From the NCBI GenBank assembly GCA_021018995.1, contig CM037587.1, positions 16,369,366-16,433,365 of the forward strand: a stretch of DNA of 64,000 nt, in the 5' to 3' direction. This DNA comes from Chloranthus sessilifolius (lineage: Eukaryota > Streptophyta > Magnoliopsida > Chloranthales > Chloranthaceae). Position 1 is the stretch's first letter. Every line of letters begins with the position of its first letter. The notes below the pieces were generated by a model. It was not told where the DNA came from and ran no database searches. It saw nothing but the letters and a program-made list of their open reading frames with translations. A program made the translations under genes and the position numbers. Of the stretch, positions 1 through 11,433 are shown in pieces.

Positions 1-325
1 AATCGGTCAAGTGATGGCCTCGAATGCTATTTCATTTTCGGATGCTGATTTATCAGAGGAAGGAGGTAGTCACTCAGTTTTTGAATATAACTGTTGAGTT
101 CGAAAATATAGTAATTCCCTTGGTTTTAATCGATAATGGGTTTGCGTTGAACATATGCCCACTGAAAATTTCCACAAAGATCGGGGTAGATCCATGCATT
201 TTGAGACCCACGAGAACTAGTGCCCAAGGTTTTGACAATACCAGAAGAGAGGTAATGGAAGAAGTTGACCTTGAGCTGTTGATTGGGCCAATAACTTTCT
301 CCATATTGTTTCAGGTAATGGATAT
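1..325 (+). mobile_element. Outer Tat-like Ty3/gypsy fossil, left part (end of gag linker and protease)
   Basis: The translated sequence matches, at protein level, the protease region of the inner element read from the other strand at 15.9-17.2 kb: it shares the IDNG active-site block, the GVDPC..RPTRTSA segment and SILFQVMD. The match stops at the GATAT duplication at 321-325 and resumes at 24167. The 5' end of this element is outside the window. It is broken, with several interruptions over its whole visible length, and it is older than the inner copy inserted in it. Confidence 0.85.
321..325. repeat. Target-site duplication, left copy (GATAT)
   Basis: GATAT immediately precedes the TG of the left LTR and is repeated directly after the CA of the right LTR at 24167-24171. 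Five bases is the usual Ty3/gypsy integrase footprint. The protease reading of the outer element continues across the pair if the insertion is ignored. Confidence 0.9.
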
Positions 326-1050
326 TGTGCAACCATGGGAATCGATGCGATCCCCGTCACGACGATGCACTCTCTAACGATGAAAAATATAGAGTCGCCA
401 CCCGGAGCTTTTGGTGTCCCGGGATACCTAGTTCATTTTCATGAGCACCGAAGTGCTAAAAATATGACTCTGAATCCGGTCCACACCAAAGGCTCTTGGG
501 TAGGGGCTTCGGTTATCGATTGGGAAGGTGTTAGGTACTCGATCAACCCGCTTAACGCGGTCTCTACTAATGGCTAACAATAAAATAGAGTAAAAGTAAG
601 AAAAATAGCTTCCTCTTGCCCAAAAAGGCTTAGAATCCTATTTGTGCCCCTCCGTTCCTATAAAAAAATCGGTGGTGTAACGGCACAAATGAGAGGATGG
701 AGGGAGCTAGAAAGAGATAGGAGAAGAAAGGGAAGAGCCGGAGCCCTCGGGCCCTTGTAGCACCGTAGAGGAGCCTTGCGTGGCTTGCTTTGATGAGCTC
801 TTGAAGGCTTTGTATGGTGGAAAATGGGGTTCTAACTCCTAGGACTTAAAGCTAAGAGGTGGGGGATGGAGACTAGGGGATCACACACCTAGGTTAAGGG
901 TTTTGGATGCAAGAACAAGCTTAAAATGAGGTTGGGAGGTTCTAAAATATGGGTGAAAATAGTGCACAAAAGGGAGGAAGAACTTCTCACTTTGAGCTCT
1001 TTCCCTCTTAAGCAAATTTTTCAACCCCTAAACCAAGGGGTGGGGGGCTC

Positions 1051-1058
1051 TATTTATA
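1051..1058 (-). promoter_or_regulatory. TATA box of the left LTR
   Basis: TATAAATA on the minus strand sits in a conserved block (CTATAAATAGAGCCCCC) shared by all three LTR copies in the window. In element orientation it lies downstream of the palindrome array, which places the array in U3. Confidence 0.7.
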
Positions 1059-1340
1059 GGAAAGGAGTGGATTAGGAGGCTACTTAGATGCTAATTGGAG
1101 TTAGCAATTAGGTAATCTCAAATCTAAGGTTTCCTAGGATTTCGAGAGCTTGGAAAGGTGTGAAGGTGGCTCTAATGGTGGATGATGGGGTGAGGCTTTA
1201 AGCCACTTGGAGGGTTGCAAATAGATAAGGAATGGGTGCAACAGAACTATCAAAACACACCCCAAAGGTTGAGGTGGTCAACAAGTTAAACCCCAAACAC
1301 AAATTTCGGGGCAAAAACTCATTGTTATTGTTCATATGTC

Positions 1341-1592
1341 TGGCGCAACTAATAGTTGCGCCAAGAAAATGTACAGTAAAATAGTGAGGAACAGTGCTGG
1401 AAGTTAGCTCGCGGGGTGGGGGCCACCATTTAAACTTGGCGCAACTATTAGTTGCGCCAGACTTAAAATTAGGGAGGATTGGCCTGGCGTAACTAATAGT
1501 TGCGCTAGGCAAAATTTATACCTGGTGCAACTATTAGTTGAGCCAGGCCATTTCTGGGGAGAAATAGCCTGGCGCGACTAATAGTTGCGCCA
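1341..1592. repeat. Palindrome array A, in the left LTR (5 units)
   Basis: Units start at 1341, 1437, 1485, 1523 and 1570. The consensus is an 11-base arm TGGCGCAACTA, one central A or T, then the complementary arm. Units 1 and 2 are perfect hairpins. The gap between units 1 and 2 is 73 bp, equal to two spacers plus one unit, suggesting a lost unit. Spacers are 25, 15 and 24 bp elsewhere. Confidence 0.9.
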
Positions 1593-1976
1593 AGTCCCTA
1601 GGGGGCCACCTTGAAATTACCTTCCTGCCCTCCGGGTTCGGATTGCCACATCTTCTGATATATACCTTCGATTGGGGCAATTCTTGGACGGTTGGAAAGC
1701 TGGCGACCTCTACTCTTCAATGGTATAAGAGTTGGTCGCTGTAGAGGGTCGTAACTAGTTTTGGTTGTACCCCTCCTCCTTATTGCCTGGGAAGGTTAGG
1801 TTAGGGTTAAAAAAAAAGGTTGTAAGGGTCGGGGTCGGTTTCTGAAGGTTCGGGGTAGGTTCCTGGGGGATCTAGGGTGATTCCTAAGGATTTTATATAC
1901 GCCATCAAAAGCTCAGAAATGTGCCTCTCACGAAATATGTTTCGATCAGGCCTTGGGCCAAATTTGGGTGTCTACA

Positions 1977-1990
1977 GATGCCCCTCTTTG
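1977..1990 (-). other. Polypurine tract next to the 3' LTR
   Basis: On the minus strand the bases just before the LTR read CAAAGAGGGGCATC. This purine-rich tract directly abuts the TGTAGACACC start of the LTR, the expected position for the plus-strand primer of reverse transcription. Confidence 0.7.
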
Positions 1991-3284
1991 ATATCCGATC
2001 AGTAATGATCGAATGCCAAAGAAAAGAGACAATTGAAGAGGCCCAAATCATTACTGACGGGTCCCCTGTATTCAGAACGAACTTCAAACATCGGATGAGT
2101 AACACGGTGAGAAAATGAAAGCCCTGGAGTGTCAGGCTAATCATTCGTTTCTCGAGGTAATCGGTTCCCAAGTGCTTAGCGACATTACTGGGCATAATCG
2201 AGGTGGAATGAGTTGCGAAAGCCTAATAGCTGGGAAAAACGTTCGCCTCTCGAGATGTTTTGAAGGTGATTGATATTCGAGATTCATTCTGAATGCAACA
2301 GCTTCGTAAGTAAGAGGGGTGATCGACCCACATTCAAAGATAGGCACGAAGCGAACATACGCAAGGCTCCATAGTTTGCATCCAATCCTACAAGGCATTT
2401 GACGACCTCATTGGATTATTTGCGGGTGCCTCTGCTGAAAGCAGGGTTTGAGATCTTTGGGCGAACCCATCGATCCCAAAGTTTATTTAGCATGACCACC
2501 TGAGCGAAGTGAATAGATGTCACAACGCTTTTTAGGGGTGCGCGCCATTTTTCAAAATGCGCCTTAGATCCACATGACCTAGAGCGTCCAGCTTCAAATA
2601 TCACTAAACAGATCCAACCAGTTATCGGGTGCTAACCCAAAATGGACATCCAACCCTAGTTTCTGCCGATAATGATCATAAGCATCAATTAACTATGCAG
2701 AAACATGTACCCATTAGGGGCAATAAGTAACAACAAAGGCGATGGAAGCTCCGATCCGAACCTGCCCGAGTATAATTTACGAGGATAAACGACCATCATA
2801 CAGATACCCAGACGCATGACGTACACTTTATAGGGATACCGCTGCCCATACAGGTTTTAAGCCTGCGGAAAATAAAAGGGAAATGAACCCTTCTGAATGC
2901 ATGATTGTAAATAGTTTGATTGACACATAATCTCATTCTCGACAGGTTAGTTTCAACCAACGATTGACCTTTTTTAACGGAGAATCTGAAGCTTAAGGCA
3001 CTTAAGTCCACATGAGTCCAAGCGCTTGTCGCAAAGATTTAGCAGTGGAGTTGACCTGATCGAAACATTGATTGTTTGACCGAGACCGACACCGTTGCTC
3101 CTGCCTTAAGGCAGGATCCAGAGATCTGAGGTGAACCTCTGACTCAGGACTTTGATGTGGCACAGTTGCATTGCTGATAAAATATTGACGTTTTACCACT
3201 TTATGCTTGTGCGCTGTGCGGGTTCAAATCTATTTTTGATTTTTCTATCATTTTCTGCAATTTTCTAAACTTTTCAACTGTTAT
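1991..3284. other. Non-coding spacer of the inner element
   Basis: No convincing coding region is seen on either strand. The segment lies between the 3' LTR and the tandem repeat at 3.3 kb and belongs to the long untranslated 3' region of the retroelement. Confidence 0.6.
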
Positions 3285-3575
3285 TTTATGGGATTTTTTT
3301 GAATTTTGAATCTATTATCTTATGTGAATTTTTTGGATTTTTGGAGTTATTATTTTATGTGAATTTTTTGAATTTTGGAGTTATTATTTTATGTGAATTT
3401 TTGGATTTTTGGAGTTATCATTTTATGTGAATTTTAAAGATTTTGGAGTTATTATTTTATGTGAATTTTTTGGATTTTGGAGTCATTATTTTATGTGAAT
3501 TTTTTGAATTTTGGAGTTATTATTTTATGTGAATTTTTTGAATTTTGGAGTTATTATTGGAATTTTATAATTTTT
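3285..3575. repeat. AT-rich tandem repeat, about 41-bp unit, six to seven copies
   Basis: Each unit reads roughly TTATTTTATGTGAATTTTTT followed by GAATTTTGGAGTTA, with small changes. It is internal to the retroelement spacer. Confidence 0.85.
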
Positions 3576-3839
3576 GGAGTTGTCTTGTGAATATTTCCGG
3601 CTTCTCTGTGGAGATTATATTATATTTTTTTATTTTCCTTATGTCTAGGACCGGGGTTCTCGTTGTCCTCGACCCGCCCTTATTTTAGCACGGCTTCCTT
3701 GGCAAATCGAAGGATGACCGAAAAGCCGCCTTGGGAGCGCGTGCATCGGTTGGAAGTGACCGAACAAACAAACAAAAGGAAGTGGGGGACCGGTCTTCCC
3801 ATCTGGCCCGTACTAGGCCTAAGACCCGACCTGAGTGCC

Positions 3840-3958
3840 TGGCGCAACTATCAGTTGTGCCAGGCCAATATGGGCTCAAGAACAGCTTGGCGCAACTATT
3901 TGTTGCGCCAAGCTAAAGGGAGGCAAACATTTACCTGGCGCAACTATTAGTTGCGCCT
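3840..3958. repeat. Palindrome array B (3 units, exact 48-bp pitch)
   Basis: Units start at 3840, 3888 and 3936. Both spacers are exactly 25 bp and differ from one another. The units differ from the consensus by one or two bases each. Confidence 0.9.
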
Positions 3959-4290
3959 GTTCATCGGGTATTTAAAATGCAGTCAACTCGGCAAAGGGGG
4001 TCTCATTTCGAATTCTTCCCCCTCTCTTCCTCTTTGAAATCGAAAACCGCTCCCCCTCCCCCTAGGGTTCCTTTACGTTGCCTTTAGCGTGCCCTTTGCC
4101 GTTGTTTTGCTTGCGGATCGATCACGGCCCTACGCTAGATAAAAAACCCCTTTTTCTTCATAAGATAATCTTTTAAACTCTTTTTTCTTGATTTTTCTTG
4201 CTTTTTGTTATGCAAATAGGATCATAATCTTGCATTTCTAGATGAAGAATAGTTTATTTTTGTTGTAGGCATATTGGTTGATGATGTGTG

Positions 4291-4360
4291 AATGATTTTT
4301 TTTTTTTTTTTTTTTATGAATAATGCCTTCTTCTTCTTTTCTTTTTTGATTTTATGCGTA

Positions 4361-4417
<57 letters not shown>

Positions 4418-4686
4418 AATAATAATTTTTTGTTTTTATTTGTGCCTAGAAAAGGGGTTTTATTTATGTTATTTTTTGTTTTTTTATCTCAAAGCGAGGA
4501 TTTTATACATCCTTTTTGACAAATAGTTTAGAAAAAGGGAATTTCTAATGATTTTTGGTTTCTATATATTGAAAACTAATTAAGGAGAAAGTGATTTTTT
4601 TTTTTTTTTATTTCTCTTAACATTAAAAAGGATTATGCTTTTTTTTTTTTGTTTTGTTGTTTTTTTTTGAAAATTATCTAAGGTAT

Positions 4687-4755
<69 letters not shown>

Positions 4756-5460
4756 ATATGTTTTGTTTTAGTTTTTTTTGTAAAAGAGGGATTTTTTTTT
4801 TGGTCACAAAAGGAGGATTGTTTTGGTGTTTTTTTTTTTTTTTTTTTTATATAGTATGTAAGAAGGATTCTTTTTTTCTTGATTTTATGGTCCATGAAGA
4901 ACATGATTCTTTTGTTGTTTTTTTTGTTTCCTGATTTTAGAGGCATAAGGAAAGGATTTTTTTTGTTTTTATGATTTTAGGAACGTAAAATGAAGGACTT
5001 TTTTTTAGTTTTTCTAAACAGAAAGAAAGATTTTTTTGTTTCTTATTTTTAGAGGCATAAAGAAAGGATTTTTTTGTTTTTTTCTAAATAGTAGGAAAGA
5101 CCTTTTTTGTTTTTATGATTTTAGAGGTATAAAGTGAAGGACTTCTTTTTTTTTTTAATTTTCTAAACAGAAAGAAAGATATTTTTTGTTTCCCTAGACA
5201 TAAAGGGAGGATTTCTTTTTCTAAGTATAAAAGAAGGGCCTTTTCTTTTTTTCTTTTTGGAGTGATAAATGAACGATTTTATTTGTTTCTAACTTGCTTT
5301 ATTTTAAAAGATAGGAAGAAAAATTTTTATTTATCATCTTTTTCTGAAGAAAAGATTTTTTTTTTTTGCATTTTCAGCCTAAAAAGGGATTTTTTGTTGT
5401 TTTTTTCTGGATGTGTATCTCTCATTTAAAAAAAAATATATATATATATATATGTGAAAA
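4291..5460. repeat. T-rich tract with two (AT)n microsatellites
   Basis: It contains a T run at 4293, (AT)25 at 4365-4414, (AT)32 at 4689-4752 and many T runs of 7-20. From about 4920 to 5400 a loose 45-60-bp motif recurs: GATTTTAGAGGCATAAAG, then AAGGATTTTTTTG. The Ile-Tyr and Phe-rich open frames here are translations of these simple repeats. Confidence 0.85.
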
Positions 5461-5562
5461 GAAAGGGGGAAGGTGAGCATACTTACCTCCCTTTTTGTAG
5501 CATAGGATATCATGCCTTTTTATCATTGATCTGTTCTGACGTGATTGCTTTGTTGCCCCAGC

Positions 5563-7983
5563 ATGTCGGGCGGTGATGAGCACGTTACCGAGGAGGGCCA
5601 CGAGGAGGGGCCCGAGATAGTGTACGGTCCGCGAGGAGAGCAGTTCCTTTGGGTGGAGCGGAGAGCGGGCCCATGGCTCGAGATGCAGGGTGAGGCTGCC
5701 CGGGTTGGCCTCCTCCATCAGCAGCACACTCATATCTCCAATTTCGGAATAGTGGGCAAGGTAAAAGATAGGTTCAGTTTCTTTCCTTTGCGCAATTTTT
5801 TTCTTTACCTCTGCTATCTGATGTGTATTTTTTTGGGGGTGTAGGAGCTGCCCAACATTGTGTTCCGCGGGGGGTGGCTCGACTTCCATGAGTTCTACCT
5901 TTATGTCCCCCCTATGGTGAAAGTTTTGTTGGAGCAGGTGGGCTTCGGGGAGTTCTTGTCCTGCCCTGCCATGAGGGCGGATGCCGCCTATCTGAAGGCC
6001 CTCATTGAGCGATTTCGTCTCGAGACCATGACGTTCCACATGCCGTATGCCGAGCTGACGCGGACGCCCGTTGATTGGGCCATGATTACAGGCATTAGGA
6101 TTGGCGGAGTCCCGATATCCACCTTGGCAGTACCGAGTTGGGAGGACATCATTCGGTTGATCGGGGCCTATCCTCCTCGTGGGCAGACCCATGGCACAGA
6201 GGTCAAGATGTCCTGGCTGACCTCCCTCTTTTCTGCTGATGAGTTGGTGGACCTGGGCCAGCCAGATCGGGTGCTTTACATCGCGCCAGAGCGGGTGATC
6301 GTTCTAGCCCGCATCACCCTCCTACTCCTGCTGGGCAAGACCCTTTTTACAAATGCCAGTGGGGGACGGGTCAGCCTGGCCCTATTGAGTGTGATGGATA
6401 ATTGGGGCGATGTTCCCAGGCATGATTGGGGAGGGGCAGGATACACCCGGCTGATGTACAACTTATCCCGGGTCACGACCGGGGCCTCGAAGTCTGCCGT
6501 GAGATTTTGGGCCGTTCTGGAGGTAATTCCTCACCCCTTCACTTTTGTTATTGCTATCATCTACTCATCATTTTTCTTTTCTGACTGATCTATTTATATT
6601 ACTGACCTGCTCTCGTGCCATGCCCCTTTTTCAGGTATGGGGATACCACCACTTTCACCTTGAGCGCTCCTTTTCACGGAGGTGCTCACCTATCCCCTCC
6701 TCAGTAACTAGCATCAGGCCCGACGCCATGACGTGGGCCTAAAGCACCTGGAAATGGGCCTAAGGTCCCAGCTTGATTTGATAGTGCCTGAGTTCAGCCT
6801 TTGTTCACTTTCAGCTTGGGCATTTCTTTTGATTGAGGTGTTGCTTACTTGGTCCCTCTTGCCTTTTGATTTTGAGCATATCCTCCCCGATCCGTACCTG
6901 ACATCCCCCTTCTGGGATCAAGCAGCCATGGGTGCCTCCCGCCTATTCAACAACCGCCACATCGTCTTCTTTTATGGAGCGTGGGCCAAATGCTACTATT
7001 TGGGGGAGAGGGTGGTGCATCAGTTCCAGGGCTACTATGCCATACCCGTGGACCCACCGGCTGACGTTTGGAGTCCTGCTAGCAGTATTGAGGAGTTGAC
7101 AGCGGCCTTTTTCAACAATGGGTTCCCCATTCGCGCTCTCCATGTGCCTGGGGATTATCATGCTTGGTACGAGTGCCTCCCCTCCTGGTTCATCTTGCCG
7201 CGTTTTGTCCCTAGCGCTAATTTCCTTGCGTTCGGGGGCCCACTTGGTCAGGTAACTTCTTCTCAGCTTGGATTAATTTCTCTTTCGCTTTTACTCGGCC
7301 TGAGTCTTAGCTAAATAGATCCTTGTCTGGTTCACAATTTGCTCCGGGAGATGGTTCGGATGATGAAGGTGGGCAGTCGCGACATGTCGTGGGTAGATCC
7401 CTCCGGTGTCTGGTCCTTACAGTGCAGTCCCTCGAGGGTTAGTGTCAGTCCGTCGGATACCTCTTAGGCGGGTGTCCCTGGTGGGGGTCCATTTGTAGCT
7501 TATGGGACCTTTCGGTGTCTTGACGATAACTTCCTCTCAAATCTCTGTGTCGACATGGACCGACAAGCACGGCTCTCTGCCGAGGCGGCCTGCATTGCTC
7601 CTCCTGAGGTGGTCCCTGGGGTGAGTTTTCAGATGAGCCGCTTCTCCTTTATTTTGGTTTCCTTCGGTACATGCTTTCAGGGGTGTTCTAACAATTGAAT
7701 ACTGTATCATAGGACTTCAACTTGGCTATGGAATATGCAGAGTACCATCGTCATCTGGCAGAGCTTCGGGAGGTGGAGACGGTGAGTTCCTGACTGCTCA
7801 ACTCCTCTCTTTTTTTTCATTATCATTGGCCCTTGACTGATTTTGTCCTTGACTGTGCCTTGCAGCGTGCCCGGGCTAAGGAGTCGTGTTCCCTGCTCAG
7901 TAGGATTTCACAAGCATGGTCTAGAGTGGGGGATATGAGGACCTATCAGAGCTCCTCTCACCGTCGCAAGAAGTCCAAGTGAG
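5563..7983 (+). pseudogene. Plant-mobile-domain (PMD) gene carried antisense in the inner retroelement
   Basis: A segment at about 5845-6522 reads as a PMD: residues like ERFRLETMTFHMPYAELTRT, then PVDWAMITGIRIGGVPIS, then a W..LF stretch and a VLARITLLLLLGK helix. This is the pattern of the PF10536 family found in plant MAIN/MAIL-type proteins and in transposable elements. Intron-like GT...AG gaps are visible at 5761-5844 and 6523-6634, and a further segment (about 6741-7250) with FNNRHIVFFYGAWAKCYYLG continues the domain. A short basic, serine-rich segment ending in a stop at 7981-7983 follows. The gene lies on the strand opposite gag-pol, so the GT/AG signals would not be spliced from the retroelement genomic RNA. 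Whether it is functional is unclear; it is treated here as part of the fossil. Confidence 0.65.
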
Positions 7984-8442
7984 CGAGCAAGGAATAGGCT
8001 ATTAGTTTCCTTCAACATTTTTGCTTTTTAAAACTCAGTATTTCAGATTCAGCATTATGGGATGGATGATACATTATTTTTTTGGACATGTTTCTTTTGA
8101 AAATATTCATTGTTTTAATGCCTTTCTTTTGAGTTTAGGCCAAGGTTTCCTTGCCTTCTATATTTGTTTCTTCGCAAGATGTGTCTGCCCATTGCCTCCC
8201 TTTTTGAAAAAAAGCGATCTTTATGGGTTGCATGCCTCAATGTAGGATCAATCCTCAAGTAAGTCTGAGACGGCTGTAGAGGGGGGCCTTTTGGGTCGCA
8301 TGCCTCAATGTAGGATCAATCCTGCACATAACAAAATAATTCACAAGCCGTTGATGGTCGGAAGTGCTGACATATATAAAATCAACAAAAAGGGCAGAAG
8401 TCCCTCTTGATCCTCGAGATGGTCGGAAGGGGATTTTAGTCT

Positions 8443-8563
8443 TCATAACTATTAGTTGCGCCAAAGCTAAAGTGCCAGCCAAATTGGGGTTCAATGCATT
8501 GGCTAACTATTAGTTGCGCCAGCCAAAATAGGACAAGAATGTGTCAAGAACTATTAGTTGCGC
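8443..8563. repeat. Palindrome array C (3 degraded units)
   Basis: Half or imperfect units lie near 8443, 8500 and 8545. All keep the CTATTAGTTGCGC half while the left arm has decayed. It sits between the two captured PMD-like genes. Confidence 0.75.
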
Positions 8564-8726
8564 AGTTTGGCTTATGATGGGGCCTTATATGCCCAAATTG
8601 ACCGAGAAATTGTTTCTTTTTGTTTGACTTGGCTCCTTTGACCGACATTTTTAGCTCTTGTTTCTCCAAGGCGGGTCCATCTTCCTACATTGATTCTTAT
8701 CTTCCCAAAATATCCTTGTATGTTCA

Positions 8727-9811
8727 TGGATCCGCCTCCTAACCCTCCCTTATGTGGAGGGTCTAGAGCCAATGTATCCTCTTTGTCGGGCTTGGGGCCC
8801 AAGTTCCTGGCAGCTTGGTTTGGGAGTCTGAACGAGAGTGAGCTCGCCGACTTGGGGCGCCTTGGGCTATCTCGCCTTCCTTCCTTCTTTGAGATTCCTC
8901 TTCGGTGGGAGCTCCTTTATGCCACCGCTTCGTGCTGGGATGTGAACCTCCATGTATTCCGTTTTGGGAAGCGGGAGCTGACCCCAACCCTTGAGGAGCT
9001 ATCCAATCTGTCTGGCCTGAAGCTTCATAGGGACCTTGCAAGAGTTATGCCTAAGCCCGGGTATTGCAGATCCGTTTACCTTACTCTCAGTTTGAAGAAA
9101 TCCGAGTATGAGAAAAGCCTCATCGGGGGGCCCACAAGGTGTTCGTTGAAATTCCTCAAAGAACTTTTCGGTGATGAGAGCCTCCGAAGATTGCCGATTA
9201 GGAGTGTCTTTAACGTGAAAGCTCTAGCACTTGGTCTCATCTCTGAAATCCTCTTCTACATCGGGGGAGAGAGGTTCTCATTGGTAGCTTGTGATATTTT
9301 GATGAAATTGGAGGCGGACCGGTCCATGATGCATTTGGTGCTTGCCGAGCTGTACCGATGCCTTGATTCTTTTGCCTTGGGCAAAGTGGAGGGCCTTCGG
9401 GGATGCCCCTTATTGCTCCAGGTCTGACTGGGTGAGCATTTTGCCGTTTTGGGGCCCGTGCCTTCCTTCTATGTTGCTCGAGGCGAAGTGGCCCACTATT
9501 TTTTGGGTAGATGCCACTTACTCCCCCAAGGTGATACGTCGGCTCTAAAACTTTGGTTGGTCGATGCTGAGCTGACATGGAGGCTTCCTTGGTTGGATCG
9601 GACCTTCCCAGTGATTCGTTCTAGAGACCATGAGGGTATCACCCTCCTAGGATTGACCGACAGCACCTTCTACTTCCCATTCCGGGTGTTGCGTCAGTTT
9701 GGCTGCCCCCAGCAGGTTCCTTGTAAGGCCAGACCCCCTTTATGTGATTTGATCTTTTCTAGGGGATCCTCTGGAGACATAGACCGGATTGCTGCTCATT
9801 GGGAGCCTTGA
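8727..9811 (+). pseudogene. Second captured gene, DUF7745/PMD-like domain, antisense to gag-pol
   Basis: The reading contains FFEIPLRWELLYATASCWD, then NLHVFRFGKRELTPTLEEL, then FNVKALALGLISEILFYIGG, and about 200 residues on RSRDHEGITLLGLTDSTFYF followed by PFRVLRQFGCP. The W-D...F.FG..ELTPTLEEL pattern is typical of the plant DUF7745-type domain, a relative of the PMD that is common in plant transposons. The copy is broken, with about one or two interruptions. It is not a duplicate of the 5.6-8.0-kb gene, because the two share only fold-level features. Confidence 0.55.
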
Positions 9812-9884
9812 CGACCACGATGTGTGATTTTGGCGGGGAGACTCGATTAGAACTTCTCGAGTATAAGGCCTAGTTGTTGAGTCG

Positions 9885-10213
9885 ATGGCCATGATGGCCC
9901 GAATTTGTCAGAGAGCATTGAGACTGGAGGCCCCTGGCCAAAGAAAGAAGCGGCGCTCCGAACCCGTATCGAGCTATTGGTGGATGAGAAGAGGGTCCTG
10001 CAAGAACTCTTGGCATGCTAGAGGGTTAGAGCAGACACAGCGGAGAGCAAGGTTCTCCGTTGGAAAGAATCACTGGGCGTTGCTTTTGGAGCCGCCGACT
10101 CTTCTCGGAAGAGGTTCAAAAGCCTGCATGGCCGTTGGCTGACTGAGAGGAATGTCTGAGAGGATGATCTTCATGCTGAGATTAGCGCTTTGAAGCGCGA
10201 GTTGGGCCGTTGA
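9885..10213 (+). pseudogene. Coiled-coil-like tail of the second captured gene
   Basis: One frame is rich in Lys, Glu, Arg and Leu with heptad-like spacing (for example KKEAALRTRIELLVDEKR) and ends at 10213. C-terminal coiled coils are frequent in plant transposon PMD proteins. It is interrupted, and its assignment to the 8.7-kb gene rests on position only. Confidence 0.4.
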
Positions 10214-10307
10214 CTCCTTCCTGCACACAGAACTTTTTGCACAGATCATATACACAGAAAAAAGGGGCGTAGAAAACCCCTTTACAGATACACACACATT
10301 TTTGGTA

Positions 10308-10350
<43 letters not shown>

Positions 10351-10849
10351 CATTATTTTATTTTTATTTTTTTGTTTTTTTCTATACTTGTAAAAAAGAA
10401 AACACGCTAGTCATCACACCGGCTATTTTTGAGATGTGGTGCAAGTGATACAAAAGGCAGTTATATACATCTATACAGAGCTATTTTTTTTTGTTTATGT
10501 ATTATCTCCTCTTTTTTTCCCTTTTTGTGCCTTAATAATTGGGTGATACGTTGGAAAACCTTGGGTCCACCTTTGAGCATGGTCGACCTCCCCTTTTTGA
10601 GTCAGACCTGGATGGGTTTCTGGATTTTGCCAAGGCCGGAATATTGGTCCCTTTAGATTGAGTTAAATCTTTCTCCTGGCCTCGGGTCATACGTTTGACG
10701 GTGCGGGTTTCACAAAGACAATTCTGGTTGAGGCCTGATTTGAATTAGCATGAGCGGCCCCCAAAAACAAGGGGGCAGGGGTAGTAACCAAGGGGGCTCA
10801 ATAATTTTTATCAGTCCAAACCTTTCCTTTTTCTATATATATATATATT
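10214..10849. repeat. Low-complexity spacer with (AT)n and T run
   Basis: (AT)n lies near 10311-10335 and is followed by a T-rich stretch to about 10385. No coding region is recognised before 10850. Confidence 0.6.
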
Positions 10850-11000
10850 TTACCCGTGGTGCCCTTTCGAGTTTTCACCATGTCCATGAGTTTAGCTCTC
10901 TTACCCCAAGCGCCCTTTCGGGTTTTCACCTGGTCCGCACAAACTCGCTGTTTTTACCCATGGCACCCTTTCGGATTTTCACCACGTTCATCTTGCTTTG
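10850..11000. repeat. Tandem repeat, about 51-54-bp unit, three copies
   Basis: The motif ACCC.TGG.GCCCTTTCG.. followed by TTTTCACC recurs at about 10853, 10904 and 10957. It lies between the antisense genes and the end of integrase. No gene is seen from 11000 to 11430. Confidence 0.75.
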
Positions 11001-11433
11001 AGCTTATATTTTTATTTTATTACATTTTTTTATTCTTTTTATTTTCAAGAGCCACAACATAGACGTCGATTCCGTCATAGCTGGCTGGATGGGGTTCTGG
11101 TGTCGTCTCACGACTTGGCTCATGTTGACTTAACAGATATTATGACTACTTGCGAACCTACAAAGAGGGCTTCCTTCAGGGTGTAGCTTGGACATGGGTT
11201 AGGTTAGGATTTGAAGGTATGCTAGGCTAAAAGGGTTTCCTTGATACAGCTTCAGTTTTCTCAACGTACTTTCTTCCTTAGGGGTTTTTATTATACATGC
11301 CCCGTGATTCTTCTATACACATTTTTTGTTATTCTTTTTCCTCCATTTTAGGCAATCTCTTTTTGAGGTTTTGCTTTTTCGATTTTATTGTACATGCCCC
11401 GTGTTTCATCAATACTTACCTTATCGCGATAGA

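Larger units (their letters stand above)
326..1976 (-). repeat. 3' LTR of the inner element (1651 bp)
   Basis: Read on the minus strand it starts TGTAGACACCC, a start common in plant Tat elements, and ends GGTTGCACA. It matches 22652-24166 along its length but is about 136 bp longer because it has extra palindrome units around 1341-1485. It carries a TATA box at 1051-1058. Confidence 0.93.

Noticed and set aside
3840-3958. CRISPR-like array (palindromic repeats, 25-bp spacers)
   Set aside because: The setting is a plant retrotransposon, there are no cas genes, units are few and imperfect, and spacers share decayed words. It is a diverged tandem repeat, not CRISPR.
4292-4946. Open frames rich in Ile-Tyr and Phe
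   Set aside because: They translate (AT)n and T runs on both strands and have no domain.
5563-7983. An ordinary host PMD gene lying by chance in the region
   Set aside because: It lies between integrase and 3' LTR of one element with matching duplications, so it belongs to the element.
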